Notes under the pieces: generated by a model
Seen by the model: only the letters and a program-made list of their open reading frames with translations
Told to the model about the DNA's origin: nothing
The model's database searches: none
Made by a program: the position numbers and the translations under genes
Source of the DNA: Streptomyces finlayi
GTDB taxonomy: Bacteria > Actinomycetota > Actinomycetes > Streptomycetales > Streptomycetaceae
Length of the DNA: 64,000 nucleotides
Assembly: GCF_014216315.1 (NCBI RefSeq)
Contig: NZ_CP045702.1
Location: 1,674,001-1,738,000, forward strand
Reading direction: 5' to 3'
Shown: piece after piece, positions 8,478 to 15,416 of the stretch
How positions within the stretch are numbered: the first letter of the stretch is position 1
Layout: each line of letters starts with the position of its first letter

Positions 8478-9370
8478 TCAGCCGCTTCCAGTTCGTTGAC
8501 GACCACCGGGCCACCTACGAGGTGAAGCGGCTGTGCCAGGTCCTGGACGTGAACCGCTCCAGCTACTACAAGTGGCTCGCCGGCGCCGAGGCCCGGGCCA
8601 GCCGGAAGCATCAGGACCGAGTCCTGGCCGAACAGATCCGCCGGGTCCACGGTGAGTCGGGCGGCGCCTATGGCTCCCCGCGGGTGACGGCTGAGCTCCG
8701 CGAGAAGGGGCACCGGGTCAACGAGAAGCGGGTCGCCCGGATCATGCGGACGTTCTCCATCACGGGTATCCGCCTGCGCAGACGCGTCCGCACGACCGTC
8801 CCCGACCCGGCATCCGGGCAGGTCGCGGACCTGTTCGGCCGGGACTTCACCGCCACCGAGCCCGGGCGCAAGCTCATGGGAGACATCACGTATCTCCCGC
8901 TCCAGGGAGGGAAGTTCCTCTATCTCGCGACGGTGCTGGACTGCTTCAGCCGCAAGATCGTCGGCTGGTCCATCGCCGATCACATGCGCACGGACCTGGT
9001 CGCCGACGCCTTGCGGATGGCCGCCCGCACCCGCGGCTCCCTGGACGGGGCGGTGTTCCACTCCGACCACGGGGCCCAATACGGATCCAGGGCCTACGCC
9101 AGCCTCTGCGACCAGCTCAAGGTCACCCGGTCGATGGGCGCGGTCGGCACCAGCGCCGACAACGCCGCCTGCGAAAGCTTCCACGCCTCCCTGAAACGCG
9201 AGACCCTCCAAGGCGCCCACGACTACGGCGACGCCACCGCCTGCCGCCGCACCGTCTTCGCCTGGCTGACCCGCTACAACACCCGCCGCCGACACTCCAC
9301 CAACGGCCACCTCAGCCCCGACGCCTACGAACGACGACACCACAGCGCTAAACTCACGCTCGCCGCGTGA
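8474..9370 (+). CDS. IS3-family transposase OrfB (DDE catalytic part)
   Basis: A 298-aa integrase-core protein. Visible DDE landmarks are GDITYLPL (first D), the DCFSRKIVGW strand, HSDHGAQYGS (second D) and NAACESFHASLKRE (E). An N-terminal HTH_21-like region has GAYGSPRVTAEL and RVARIMR. All catalytic residues are present and the frame is open, so the element may be active. Confidence 0.93.
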   Translation: MISRFQFVDDHRATYEVKRLCQVLDVNRSSYYKWLAGAEARASRKHQDRVLAEQIRRVHGESGGAYGSPRVTAELREKGHRVNEKRVARIMRTFSITGIRLRRRVRTTVPDPASGQVADLFGRDFTATEPGRKLMGDITYLPLQGGKFLYLATVLDCFSRKIVGWSIADHMRTDLVADALRMAARTRGSLDGAVFHSDHGAQYGSRAYASLCDQLKVTRSMGAVGTSADNAACESFHASLKRETLQGAHDYGDATACRRTVFAWLTRYNTRRRHSTNGHLSPDAYERRHHSAKLTLAA

Positions 9371-9610
9371 CCAATAACCGCGTGCCCACCTTCATGGGGG
9401 AAGGCCCTAGTTCTGCTGGTCAGGGCTGGGGTAGAGGCGTTGATGCTCGCGGGCTGCGTGGAAGATCCAGCAAAGTGGCGTGCGCCACACGGGTGGGCGG
9501 TTCGAGGCCCGGCTCCGCTGGGCAGGGTGCAGGGGCCGCAGCCGCGTGAGGCTGGTTGCGGCCGGTGCGGCGTGGTCGCGCCGTGGCGCGGTGGCAAGGG
9601 ATACGAACTG

Positions 9611-9814
9611 ATGGCGACTGGCACTGTGAAGTGGTTCAACTCCGAGAAGGGCTTCGGCTTCATCGAGCAGGATGGTGGGGGCTCGGACGTGTTCGTCCAC
9701 TACTCGGCCATCGCCGCCAGTGGCTACCGCGAGCTGGCCGAAGGTCAGAAGGTCCAATTCGAGGTCACGCAGGGCCCGAAGGGCCCGCAGGCGGAAAACG
9801 TCAGCCCCCTCTGA
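9611..9814 (+). CDS. Cold-shock domain protein
   Basis: A 67-aa single-domain cold-shock protein, starting MATGTVKWFNSEKGFGFI. RNP1 (KGFGFI) and RNP2 (VFVHY) are intact and it ends GPQAENVSPL like typical Streptomyces Csp proteins. These bind single-stranded RNA/DNA as chaperones and antiterminators. I used this ATG because the family always starts one or two residues before the TVKWF strand. The gene has a long untranslated leader (from about 9410) and a strong terminator at 9863. It is the only clear passenger gene of the 8011-10166 transposon. Confidence 0.95.
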   Translation: MATGTVKWFNSEKGFGFIEQDGGGSDVFVHYSAIAASGYRELAEGQKVQFEVTQGPKGPQAENVSPL

Positions 9815-9862
9815 GCTGACGACCGGCGCGCCGGCGTAGCACCTGGCACCTGGAACACCGGC

Positions 9863-9891
9863 AGAGCCCGGCCGCGATGCGGCCGGGCTCT
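9863..9891 (+). terminator. Intrinsic terminator of the cold-shock gene
   Basis: A perfect 13-bp stem (AGAGCCCGGCCGC, loop GAT, GCGGCCGGGCTCT), 48 bp after the cold-shock stop. The U-tract is short, as usual in high-GC actinobacteria. Confidence 0.8.
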
Positions 9892-10132
9892 TGTCGTACG
9901 GGCGGCGGCGCCGGCCTGGAACTGGCTGGTGGCGTGGTGGACGCTGGGGAAGCGTGCCGGCAGCGTGGTTGTCCATGAGACAAGCCCCAGACTCCGCGTG
10001 CGGTCCGCGCAGGGCAACGAGAGGGGACCTCCGATGGCTGGTCGCTGTCGCGGTGGCCTCCACGGTGGCGCAACTGGTTCTCGTCGCCCGCTGGGGACTC
10101 GACGGTGCCGATGCCGTCCTCCAACTCCGCGC

Positions 10133-10166
10133 TGATCCCGACCATCACTTCAGAGGATCCGCACCC
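10133..10166. repeat. Right 34-bp terminal inverted repeat
   Basis: Exact reverse complement of 8011-8044. Confidence 0.85.
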
Positions 10167-10175
10167 ATTCGCGCT
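10167..10175. repeat. 9-bp target-site duplication, right copy
   Basis: ATTCGCGCT, identical and in direct orientation to 8002-8010, immediately outside the right inverted repeat. Confidence 0.85.
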
Positions 10176-10559
10176 TGCCGAGTGCCGGCAGACCACCCGA
10201 GGCCGTTCGGACACAGCGTCCACCACGGGCCGACCATTTGGCCACCAGCAGTTGACGGGCCATCGCGCACCACTGTGCTGCCTCGTCCTGATTCCCTGCG
10301 GCCCTCTGCCGGCCGGCCGCGAGCAGAGGGCCGCGCGGGTCTTCCCCTACAGCGGGTCGGCTGTCGAGGATCCGGTTCCGCCGACCAGGACCGCACCTTC
10401 ACCTCGCAAATCCAGAGCCGGATGCACATTCGCTACAGCCTGTAGCTGGCACCCTCTCATCACTTGTGGTCTTTCGAAGCGGATTCATGATTCCCCGACG
10501 CCACACACGGTGACCGGAGGATCATGTCGGGTGACCGTCCCGCTCACTGGAGGTTCTTG

Positions 10560-11201
10560 ATGCCGATCTATCACCGTGACGTCGCGCTCGTGGGTGCCCA
10601 GGGGCACGGGAGGACGTCGCTGGCCGCGGCGATCAGCCGTGTCGTGCGCGACCGCCGCCCCGACCTCAATGCCGGCATGACGACGTTCGACCAGCTCCAC
10701 GACGCGCCCACGCACGCGCCGCGGGAGCAGGGGGGCATGGGGTTCGCGATGTCCCGGCTGGACTACAGCCTGCCTATGCAGACGTACTCCCTGTTCGACT
10801 GCCCGACGTACGACGACTACCTCACAGCCCTCGACCAGGACGCCCTGCCGAGGACCTGGGCGATCCTGGTCGTCAACGGCGCCACCGGCCCGACCGATGC
10901 GACATCCGATGCGTTCCGCCTGCTGGCGAGGACGAAAACTGCGGATGGCAGCACCCCCGCCACACCCCATGTGGCCATCGCCTTCACCCACGCCGACCAG
11001 CTCGCCGACGAGGGGAAGAGGGAAACCCTCAGTAGGCAAGCCGCCGCGAGGCTCATGCAGCTCGGCGTGACGTTCAACGCCGACCGGCCCACGGCCTGGC
11101 TGTCGCCGGCCAAGGCCCTGGACGGCGACATGGAAGAGGCCGACCGGTTCCTCGGCTTCCTGAAGGCAGCCGACGAGTTCTTCCCCCGGCCCGGCCGGTA
11201 G
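10560..11201 (+). CDS. Degenerate EF-Tu-like G-domain protein
   Basis: A 213-aa protein that follows the G domain of elongation factor Tu almost from end to end but stops where domain II should begin. The P-loop position reads GAQGHGRTSL (EF-Tu GHxDHGKTTL), with the essential lysine replaced by arginine. TFDQLHDAP matches the EF-Tu segment before switch I. LFDCPTYDDYLTAL matches the G3 region DCPGHADYIKNM with the glycine and histidine lost. WAILVVNGATGP matches GAILVVSATDGP. NKxD is replaced by FTHADQ, and LSPAKALDGD matches the SAL-ALEGD end. GTP hydrolysis by the normal mechanism is unlikely. A TGGAGGTTCTTG site precedes ATG. It stands alone, convergent with the hemopexin-repeat gene. The role is unknown; a decoy or regulator is speculation. 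Confidence 0.8.
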   Translation: MPIYHRDVALVGAQGHGRTSLAAAISRVVRDRRPDLNAGMTTFDQLHDAPTHAPREQGGMGFAMSRLDYSLPMQTYSLFDCPTYDDYLTALDQDALPRTWAILVVNGATGPTDATSDAFRLLARTKTADGSTPATPHVAIAFTHADQLADEGKRETLSRQAAARLMQLGVTFNADRPTAWLSPAKALDGDMEEADRFLGFLKAADEFFPRPGR

Positions 11202-11263
11202 CCGCAGGAAGGCCGGGCGAGCGGCCCCACGACGGGCCGAACGGGAGCAGCAGCCGGGTGGGC

Positions 11264-11293
11264 GGCCGGCCGGTTGAGGTATTCCGGCCGGCC
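11264..11293. terminator. Bidirectional terminator between convergent genes
   Basis: Perfect 10-bp inverted repeat GGCCGGCCGG / CCGGCCGGCC with a 10-nt loop, between the stops of the EF-Tu-like gene (11201, +) and the hemopexin gene (11329, -). Confidence 0.65.
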
Positions 11294-11328
11294 TGCGCGT
11301 GTGCGGTGTTACGGGTGCGGCTGTTCTG

Positions 11329-13119
11329 TCAGATGATGGAGTACCTGGTGTAGTCCTGGCCCAGGAACAGGTAGATGTCGGTGTAGTGGTAGGGCCGCTC
11401 ACTGCTGCCGTCGGGTACGGAGCAGGCCGCATGGATCCCGCCGGCGTAGTCGGAGCCGGCCAGCCCGGGCCAGCCTTCGGCGATGGGCTTGGGACCGGCG
11501 ACGATCTTTTCCTGGGTGGTGTCGTAGCGGACGTACTGGTCGCCGGTGAAGAGGTACAGATGGGGAGCGCCACCCGGTACGGGGGCGGCGGCGTCGATCT
11601 TGTCGGCGAAGGCGGTGTCCGCAAGACCCGGCCAGCCCGTCGCGATGGGTTTCGGACCGACGGTGATCTTCTCTGTGGCGGTGACGTAGCGCACATATTG
11701 GTTTCCCCGGAAGAGGTACAGGTCCGGGGAGGGCTGAGGTTGCTGGACGCTGTAGCCGGGGATTTGGGTGGCGGCGTCGATGCCCTGGGCGAAGGCGGTG
11801 CCCGCAAGACCGGGCCAGCCCGTCGCGAGGGATTTCGGACCGATGACGATCTTCTCCCCGTGGGCGTCGTAGCGGAGGTACTCGGCTCCCCTGAACAGGT
11901 ACACGTCGCTGGGGTGGCCGGGCTTCTTCACGGCGGCGTCGATGCCCCCGGTGAAGGAGGTGCCTACGAGTCCTGGCCAGCCCTCCTCGATCGATTTCAT
12001 CACCAGGGCCGTCTCGGGCAGGTGGCAGCGGATGTAGAGGCGGTAGTGGCCGTTGCTGCCGCTGAAGTTCCAGTAGTCCCGGGCGTCCGGGCGAAGGGCG
12101 AGTTCTGTCAGGGCGGGGCGGGTGAAGGCAAGGCTGCGGTCCTGGATCAGGTCGTCGTCGTTCGTGAACAACTCCAGCAGAAGGCCCAGCAGCGCGCTGA
12201 CGATCGCGACGACCGCCGCCAGGCTGGCCTCCTGGCTCTCCCCGTGTTCCTGAATGTCCGCGCACGCCTCCGCGCACGTCTCGGCCACGTCCGCCAGGCC
12301 CTCGCGCAGGTCCTTCCAGATGTCGCCGCCGTCGCGTTCCCAGCACTCGATGTCCGTGATCAGAGTCTGGTGCACCGTGCCGCTGAAGATCGTGGCGTTG
12401 GCGTCGAAGGACTTCCATGTGTTGTCTTCGAGCGACCCGAACTCGGGTGAACTGTAGGTTTTGGTGGAGTGGTCGTCGGCGCCGGAGGCGGCCACCCAGT
12501 AGATCTCGTCATCTGGGCCAAAGAAGGTGTCGCCCGTACTGCGGATGCAGTGGAAGAGGTCCAGTGCCAGATTCGCGCGAAGTGGCGCGACGTCCTTGCC
12601 CGAGGGCAGCTCCGGCCCGGTCACTACCGTCGCTCCCGACCCGTACTCGGCGAGCGCCGCCAAAAACTCCTCGGAGTCCAGGCTGCCGCCCTCGGCGGTG
12701 AGGTCCGCGACGTTCACCACGTGCACGTTCGGCTGCGCCAGGATCTCGGGCCCCGCCGCCGCCAGGTCCGCCACCAGGTCCGCCATGGCGTAGCCCGTAT
12801 CGGCTGAGCGTGCGGTGAACGTGGCAGGCAGCCAGTCCACCGTGTTCTTCCCCGTCGCCTCCCGCCAGGCCCGGCCGAACGCGGCGACCTCCTCCTGGGG
12901 CACCGCGGCGCGCAGGACACCGAGCAATCGCCCTTCCAGCTCGGTCAGCTCCCGGCCCGCTTCCTGACGCTCCGCGGCCCGCAGCATCACCCCGCCCAAC
13001 AGGTTCTGCGCGCGGCTCCCCTTCTGCCGGTGCGCGGCGCGGCGGGACGTCGACGTCCCCGACAGGGTCGCCCGCACCCGGGCCAGACGCTCTTCAGCCG
13101 TGGTCTCAAGCTCAGACAT
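11329..13119 (-). CDS. Hemopexin-repeat protein
   Basis: A 596-aa protein starting MSELETTAEERLARV, with GAAGGAGTACGGA before the ATG. The C-terminal third holds hemopexin-like blades, each with a D-x-YLF-x-G-x-x-Y-x-RY strand (VYLFRGAEYLRY, LYLFRGNQYVRY, LYLFTGDQYVRY, IYLFLGQDYTRY) spaced by GWPGL turns, predicting a four-bladed propeller. The N-terminal two thirds is unrelated to known hemopexins by eye. It includes one hydrophobic stretch (AAVVAIVSALLGLLLELF) that may be a membrane or pore helix. No signal peptide is present. Bacterial hemopexin-repeat proteins include insect toxins, but a toxin role here is only an analogy. Confidence 0.8.
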   Translation of the reverse strand: MSELETTAEERLARVRATLSGTSTSRRAAHRQKGSRAQNLLGGVMLRAAERQEAGRELTELEGRLLGVLRAAVPQEEVAAFGRAWREATGKNTVDWLPATFTARSADTGYAMADLVADLAAAGPEILAQPNVHVVNVADLTAEGGSLDSEEFLAALAEYGSGATVVTGPELPSGKDVAPLRANLALDLFHCIRSTGDTFFGPDDEIYWVAASGADDHSTKTYSSPEFGSLEDNTWKSFDANATIFSGTVHQTLITDIECWERDGGDIWKDLREGLADVAETCAEACADIQEHGESQEASLAAVVAIVSALLGLLLELFTNDDDLIQDRSLAFTRPALTELALRPDARDYWNFSGSNGHYRLYIRCHLPETALVMKSIEEGWPGLVGTSFTGGIDAAVKKPGHPSDVYLFRGAEYLRYDAHGEKIVIGPKSLATGWPGLAGTAFAQGIDAATQIPGYSVQQPQPSPDLYLFRGNQYVRYVTATEKITVGPKPIATGWPGLADTAFADKIDAAAPVPGGAPHLYLFTGDQYVRYDTTQEKIVAGPKPIAEGWPGLAGSDYAGGIHAACSVPDGSSERPYHYTDIYLFLGQDYTRYSII

Positions 13120-13527
13120 TCCGTACTCCTTCAGTCCACTCACACCGGCGCGCACGGCGAGTAGTCGCCCGCATTCAAAGTGTGATGTGTGGCGGCCAAC
13201 GACGGCCCTCATAGGGATGGCGTGACCGAAAAGCGGACGCAATGGGCCTGAAAGGGATGCTCGGATTCGAAGTTTCAGAGTGCCAGACATTGAGACTGGC
13301 TCGCGTTTCGGTCGCACCCCGGGCAGGGGTCCGGCGAATACCTCCAGGATCAGGCCGTGGGTGGTCGGGGTGCTGCCGGTCCACTTCCATGCCGGTGCGG
13401 TGCCGCAGCACGCCCTCGATCATCGAGGCGACCTCGGAGGCCGAACAGGACCTGAGCTGGGAGTCGAGAATTCGGGCCGGTGCGGCGGGAACCCGGGGAA
13501 GCCCGCCGCACCGTTCCTCAGGCAGGG
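13120..13527. other. Intergenic region, non-coding
   Basis: Upstream region of the hemopexin gene and downstream of the beta-helix gene. The open frames seen here are low-quality. It contains the terminator at 13479-13512. Confidence 0.5.
13479..13512 (-). terminator. Terminator of the beta-helix gene
   Basis: Perfect 11-bp stem GGTGCGGCGGG / CCCGCCGCACC with a 12-nt loop, 16 bp beyond the stop at 13528. Confidence 0.65.
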
Positions 13528-14490
13528 TCAGCCGGTGCAGCCGGTAACGGGCTGGGGCCCTGCGCACTGGGTGGGCGTGTTCTGCCGGATGCTGCCAGGG
13601 GCGACGGTGGCGTTCCCCATGTTGTAGATGCCGCCACCCTGGCCGTTTGCCTCCCCGGCGGGGTCCGCGCGATTGTCACTGACGGTGGCATGGCCCTGCA
13701 CGGTCAGGTGTCCCTCCCGATCGTTGAAGATGCCACCTCCGAGGCCGCCTCGAACGTCGCTGTCTTTCTTGGCGCTATTGCCTGAGACGGCGGCGGATTC
13801 CTTCATGGTCATCGTGCCGCGGTTGAAGACACCGCCGCCGCCGTACGGCCCGCTCACGTTGGAGTTCCCGCTGACGCGGCTGTTGCCGGACATGGTGAAC
13901 GTGCCTGTGTTGGAGACGCCTCCGTTGGGGAACCCGGTCACTCGTGACTGGTCCCGCATTTCCATCGTTCCGTCTACCGACGCGCCGGTCTGCCCGGGTC
14001 CGGACAGTACGGACGTGCCCGCGAGGATGAGCGTTCCGAACGTTCCCTGCCCGTTCTCCGTGTCGCGCATGTCCCGCACGTGGACGGACGCGTCACCATT
14101 CGACTCGACTGTGACATCGCGCAGGGTCAGCGAACCTTCCGTGACCTGGATCGTTGCACCGTACTTCGATCTGGTCCTCGGCTTGATCGTGGCCCCGTTG
14201 CCCTGCACGACGACCCCCTCCGCACGCGAGGTGAGGTTCGTACTGGCGCCCGTCGTTGCCGAGGGCAGCTCGTAGACGCAGCTCGCCTTCTTGTTCGGGT
14301 TGAGGATGATCACGGTCTTCGTGTTCCTGGCCGCCTTGGTGAAGGAAATCCGCAGCAACTTGGCTTTCCCGCACCCCACCTTGTAGGTCGCCGACCCGGG
14401 CGCCGCCGTTGCCGGCGGCACCATCACTCCCACCAGGGCCGCAAGAGCCACACCCACCAGAGCTCGTCGCACAAGCCACTCCCACTTCAC
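13528..14490 (-). CDS. Secreted right-handed beta-helix protein
   Basis: A 320-aa exported protein. It has an N-terminal signal peptide (basic MKWEWLVRR, hydrophobic ALVGVALAALVGVMVPPATA, likely cut after TAA). The body consists of short parallel-beta repeats such as GGVSNTGTFTMSGNSRVSGN, GGGVFNRGTMTMKESAAVSGN and GGIFNDREGHLTVQGHATVS. This is the pattern of pectate-lyase-like or polymorphic-outer-membrane-type beta-helices. No catalytic residues can be assigned. The GTG start follows a perfect 13-bp inverted repeat (14499-14535) and has only a weak ribosome site. Confidence 0.8.
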   Translation of the reverse strand: MKWEWLVRRALVGVALAALVGVMVPPATAAPGSATYKVGCGKAKLLRISFTKAARNTKTVIILNPNKKASCVYELPSATTGASTNLTSRAEGVVVQGNGATIKPRTRSKYGATIQVTEGSLTLRDVTVESNGDASVHVRDMRDTENGQGTFGTLILAGTSVLSGPGQTGASVDGTMEMRDQSRVTGFPNGGVSNTGTFTMSGNSRVSGNSNVSGPYGGGGVFNRGTMTMKESAAVSGNSAKKDSDVRGGLGGGIFNDREGHLTVQGHATVSDNRADPAGEANGQGGGIYNMGNATVAPGSIRQNTPTQCAGPQPVTGCTG

Positions 14491-14824
14491 TCACCGGACC
14501 GGGCAGAACAGCAGGACGATCACTGTTCTGCCCGGTACAAAGAGCACCGGGCGGCGAAGTTACGACTGGCGCACGAAGATCCGGTCGCCCGAGCAAGTCG
14601 ATCGAGCCCATGCGGCACTTCAACCTGAGGCGGACCAGAGCGCGCTCGCCCGTCAACTGCTGATGGCCAAGCGGTCGGCACGTCGCCGGCGCAGCGTACG
14701 AACCGTGTCAGGTGACCTGCCTCCCGGCGCCCCAACACTCGGGATGCGTAGGAAAACTCGGTCACAGCAGTGGCCACAGCTTTCAAGGGACAAGATCGTG
14801 AGACCAATCGGCCGTGGCCCTCAA
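14491..14824. other. Divergent intergenic region
   Basis: Lies between the leftward beta-helix gene and the rightward 2H gene. It holds the inverted repeat at 14499-14535; no coding region is convincing in the remainder. Confidence 0.5.
14499..14535. promoter_or_regulatory. Perfect 13-bp inverted repeat before the beta-helix gene
   Basis: CCGGGCAGAACAG at 14499-14511 and CTGTTCTGCCCGG at 14523-14535, separated by 11 bp, ending 8 bp before the GTG start of the beta-helix gene. Position and symmetry suit an operator or an RNA hairpin hiding the ribosome site. Confidence 0.5.
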
Positions 14825-15406
14825 ATGAGACAACCGGAAAGCCCCAGCTCGCCGCAACGGAACGGGACATTCCAATTGCGGACCTACACGCGCGCGCACG
14901 ACGTGCTGAAGGACTTCCCGATCACACCGGTCGCGCTTCCCTGGCTGCACATCACCGTCGAGCAGATCACTGACCGCGTGGGAGCGGACATTTCAACGGC
15001 TGAACGCGATGCTCTGGTCGCGGAGTTGGGTAAGCAGCTCGCGGAAATCGAGCCGTTCGACATCATGATCGGATCGCTGGAGTCGTATGCGACCGGAGTG
15101 ATCGCCGACGTCCACCCCGACGAGCCCCTCAACGAACTCCACACCACCGTCCGCGCCGCGATCCAGGCCGTCCGCGGGCCCAACGCGACGGACTACCCCA
15201 CCAAGGTCCCGCACCTCACGCTCGGATACGCGGCCGAGGAATGCGACTCCGACCAGGTCCAGAGGAAGCTCCGCAACGGAGTACGCCCGGGACACGCCCC
15301 GATGAGGGTGGACGCCGTTCACCTCGTGGACGTCACCGCGGACGCAGGGGCCAAGACGATCACATGGGACCACGTCGCGACGATCCCGCTCGGTGCGGGC
15401 AGCTGA
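14825..15406 (+). CDS. 2H phosphoesterase (2'-5' RNA ligase-like) protein
   Basis: A 193-aa protein with both signature histidine motifs of the 2H superfamily: H42-I-T44 (WLHITVEQ) and H130-L-T132 (VPHLTLGY), about 88 residues apart as usual. Members open or form 2',3'-cyclic or 2'-5' phosphodiester bonds at RNA or nucleotide ends. I used the ATG at 14825, since the longer frame upstream is arginine-rich and looks untranslated. It is convergent with the zinc-ribbon recombinase-like gene. It is one of three 2H proteins within 6.5 kb. Confidence 0.85.
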   Translation: MRQPESPSSPQRNGTFQLRTYTRAHDVLKDFPITPVALPWLHITVEQITDRVGADISTAERDALVAELGKQLAEIEPFDIMIGSLESYATGVIADVHPDEPLNELHTTVRAAIQAVRGPNATDYPTKVPHLTLGYAAEECDSDQVQRKLRNGVRPGHAPMRVDAVHLVDVTADAGAKTITWDHVATIPLGAGS

Positions 15407-15416
15407 GGATCGCCGT

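Larger units (their letters stand above)
8058..9409 (+). mobile_element. IS3-family insertion sequence
   Basis: About 1.35 kb carrying overlapping orfA and orfB. The ends are imperfect inverted repeats: left TAGGGGCCTCCCCCCTGAGT continuing to GGTGGACACG, right (read inward) TAGGGCCTTCCCCCATGAAG continuing to GTGGGCACG. No convincing short target duplication was found, so the end positions are accurate to a few bases only. The element lies just inside the left end of the 34-bp-repeat transposon and therefore inserted after that transposon formed, or was carried as part of it. Confidence 0.8.
8011..10166. mobile_element. Transposon with 34-bp terminal inverted repeats and no transposase of its own
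   Basis: Positions 8011-8044 and 10133-10166 are perfect inverted copies of each other over 34 bp (ends GGGTGCGGATCC...), and both are flanked by the same 9-bp direct repeat ATTCGCGCT. Terminal inverted repeats plus target duplication define a 2156-bp transposed unit. Inside are a complete IS3-family element (8058-9409), inserted 13 bp from the left repeat, and a cold-shock gene with its terminator. IS3 elements have their own ends and usually make 3-4 bp duplications, so the IS3 transposase is unlikely to have moved the 34-bp unit. Without the IS3 the unit is about 0.8 kb, the size of a passenger-carrying MITE. A 9-bp duplication fits several IS4/IS5/IS1-type families, but the donor family is not identified. 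Confidence 0.8.
9892..10559. other. Non-coding stretch with the right end of the transposon
   Basis: No reading frame here looks coding. It contains the right end of the transposon (inverted repeat 10133-10166, duplication 10167-10175) and, beyond it, about 380 bp of target DNA leading to the EF-Tu-like gene. Several open frames exist on both strands but are proline/arginine-rich and lack good starts. Confidence 0.5.

Noticed and set aside
8073..9394. Placing the IS3 ends at TGAGTGG / TTCA
   Set aside because: The inverted repeat continues 15 bp further out on both sides (TAGGG...), so the wider ends at 8058 and 9409 fit better; no duplication supports the inner ends.
9440..9610. In-frame upstream extension of the cold-shock gene by 57 codons
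   Set aside because: The extension has no homology-like pattern and the family starts at the MATGTVKWF strand; the upstream DNA is more likely the long untranslated leader.
13175..13567. A 130-aa minus-strand frame between the beta-helix and hemopexin genes
   Set aside because: Arginine/proline-rich, overlaps the terminator hairpin at 13479 and lacks a start signal.
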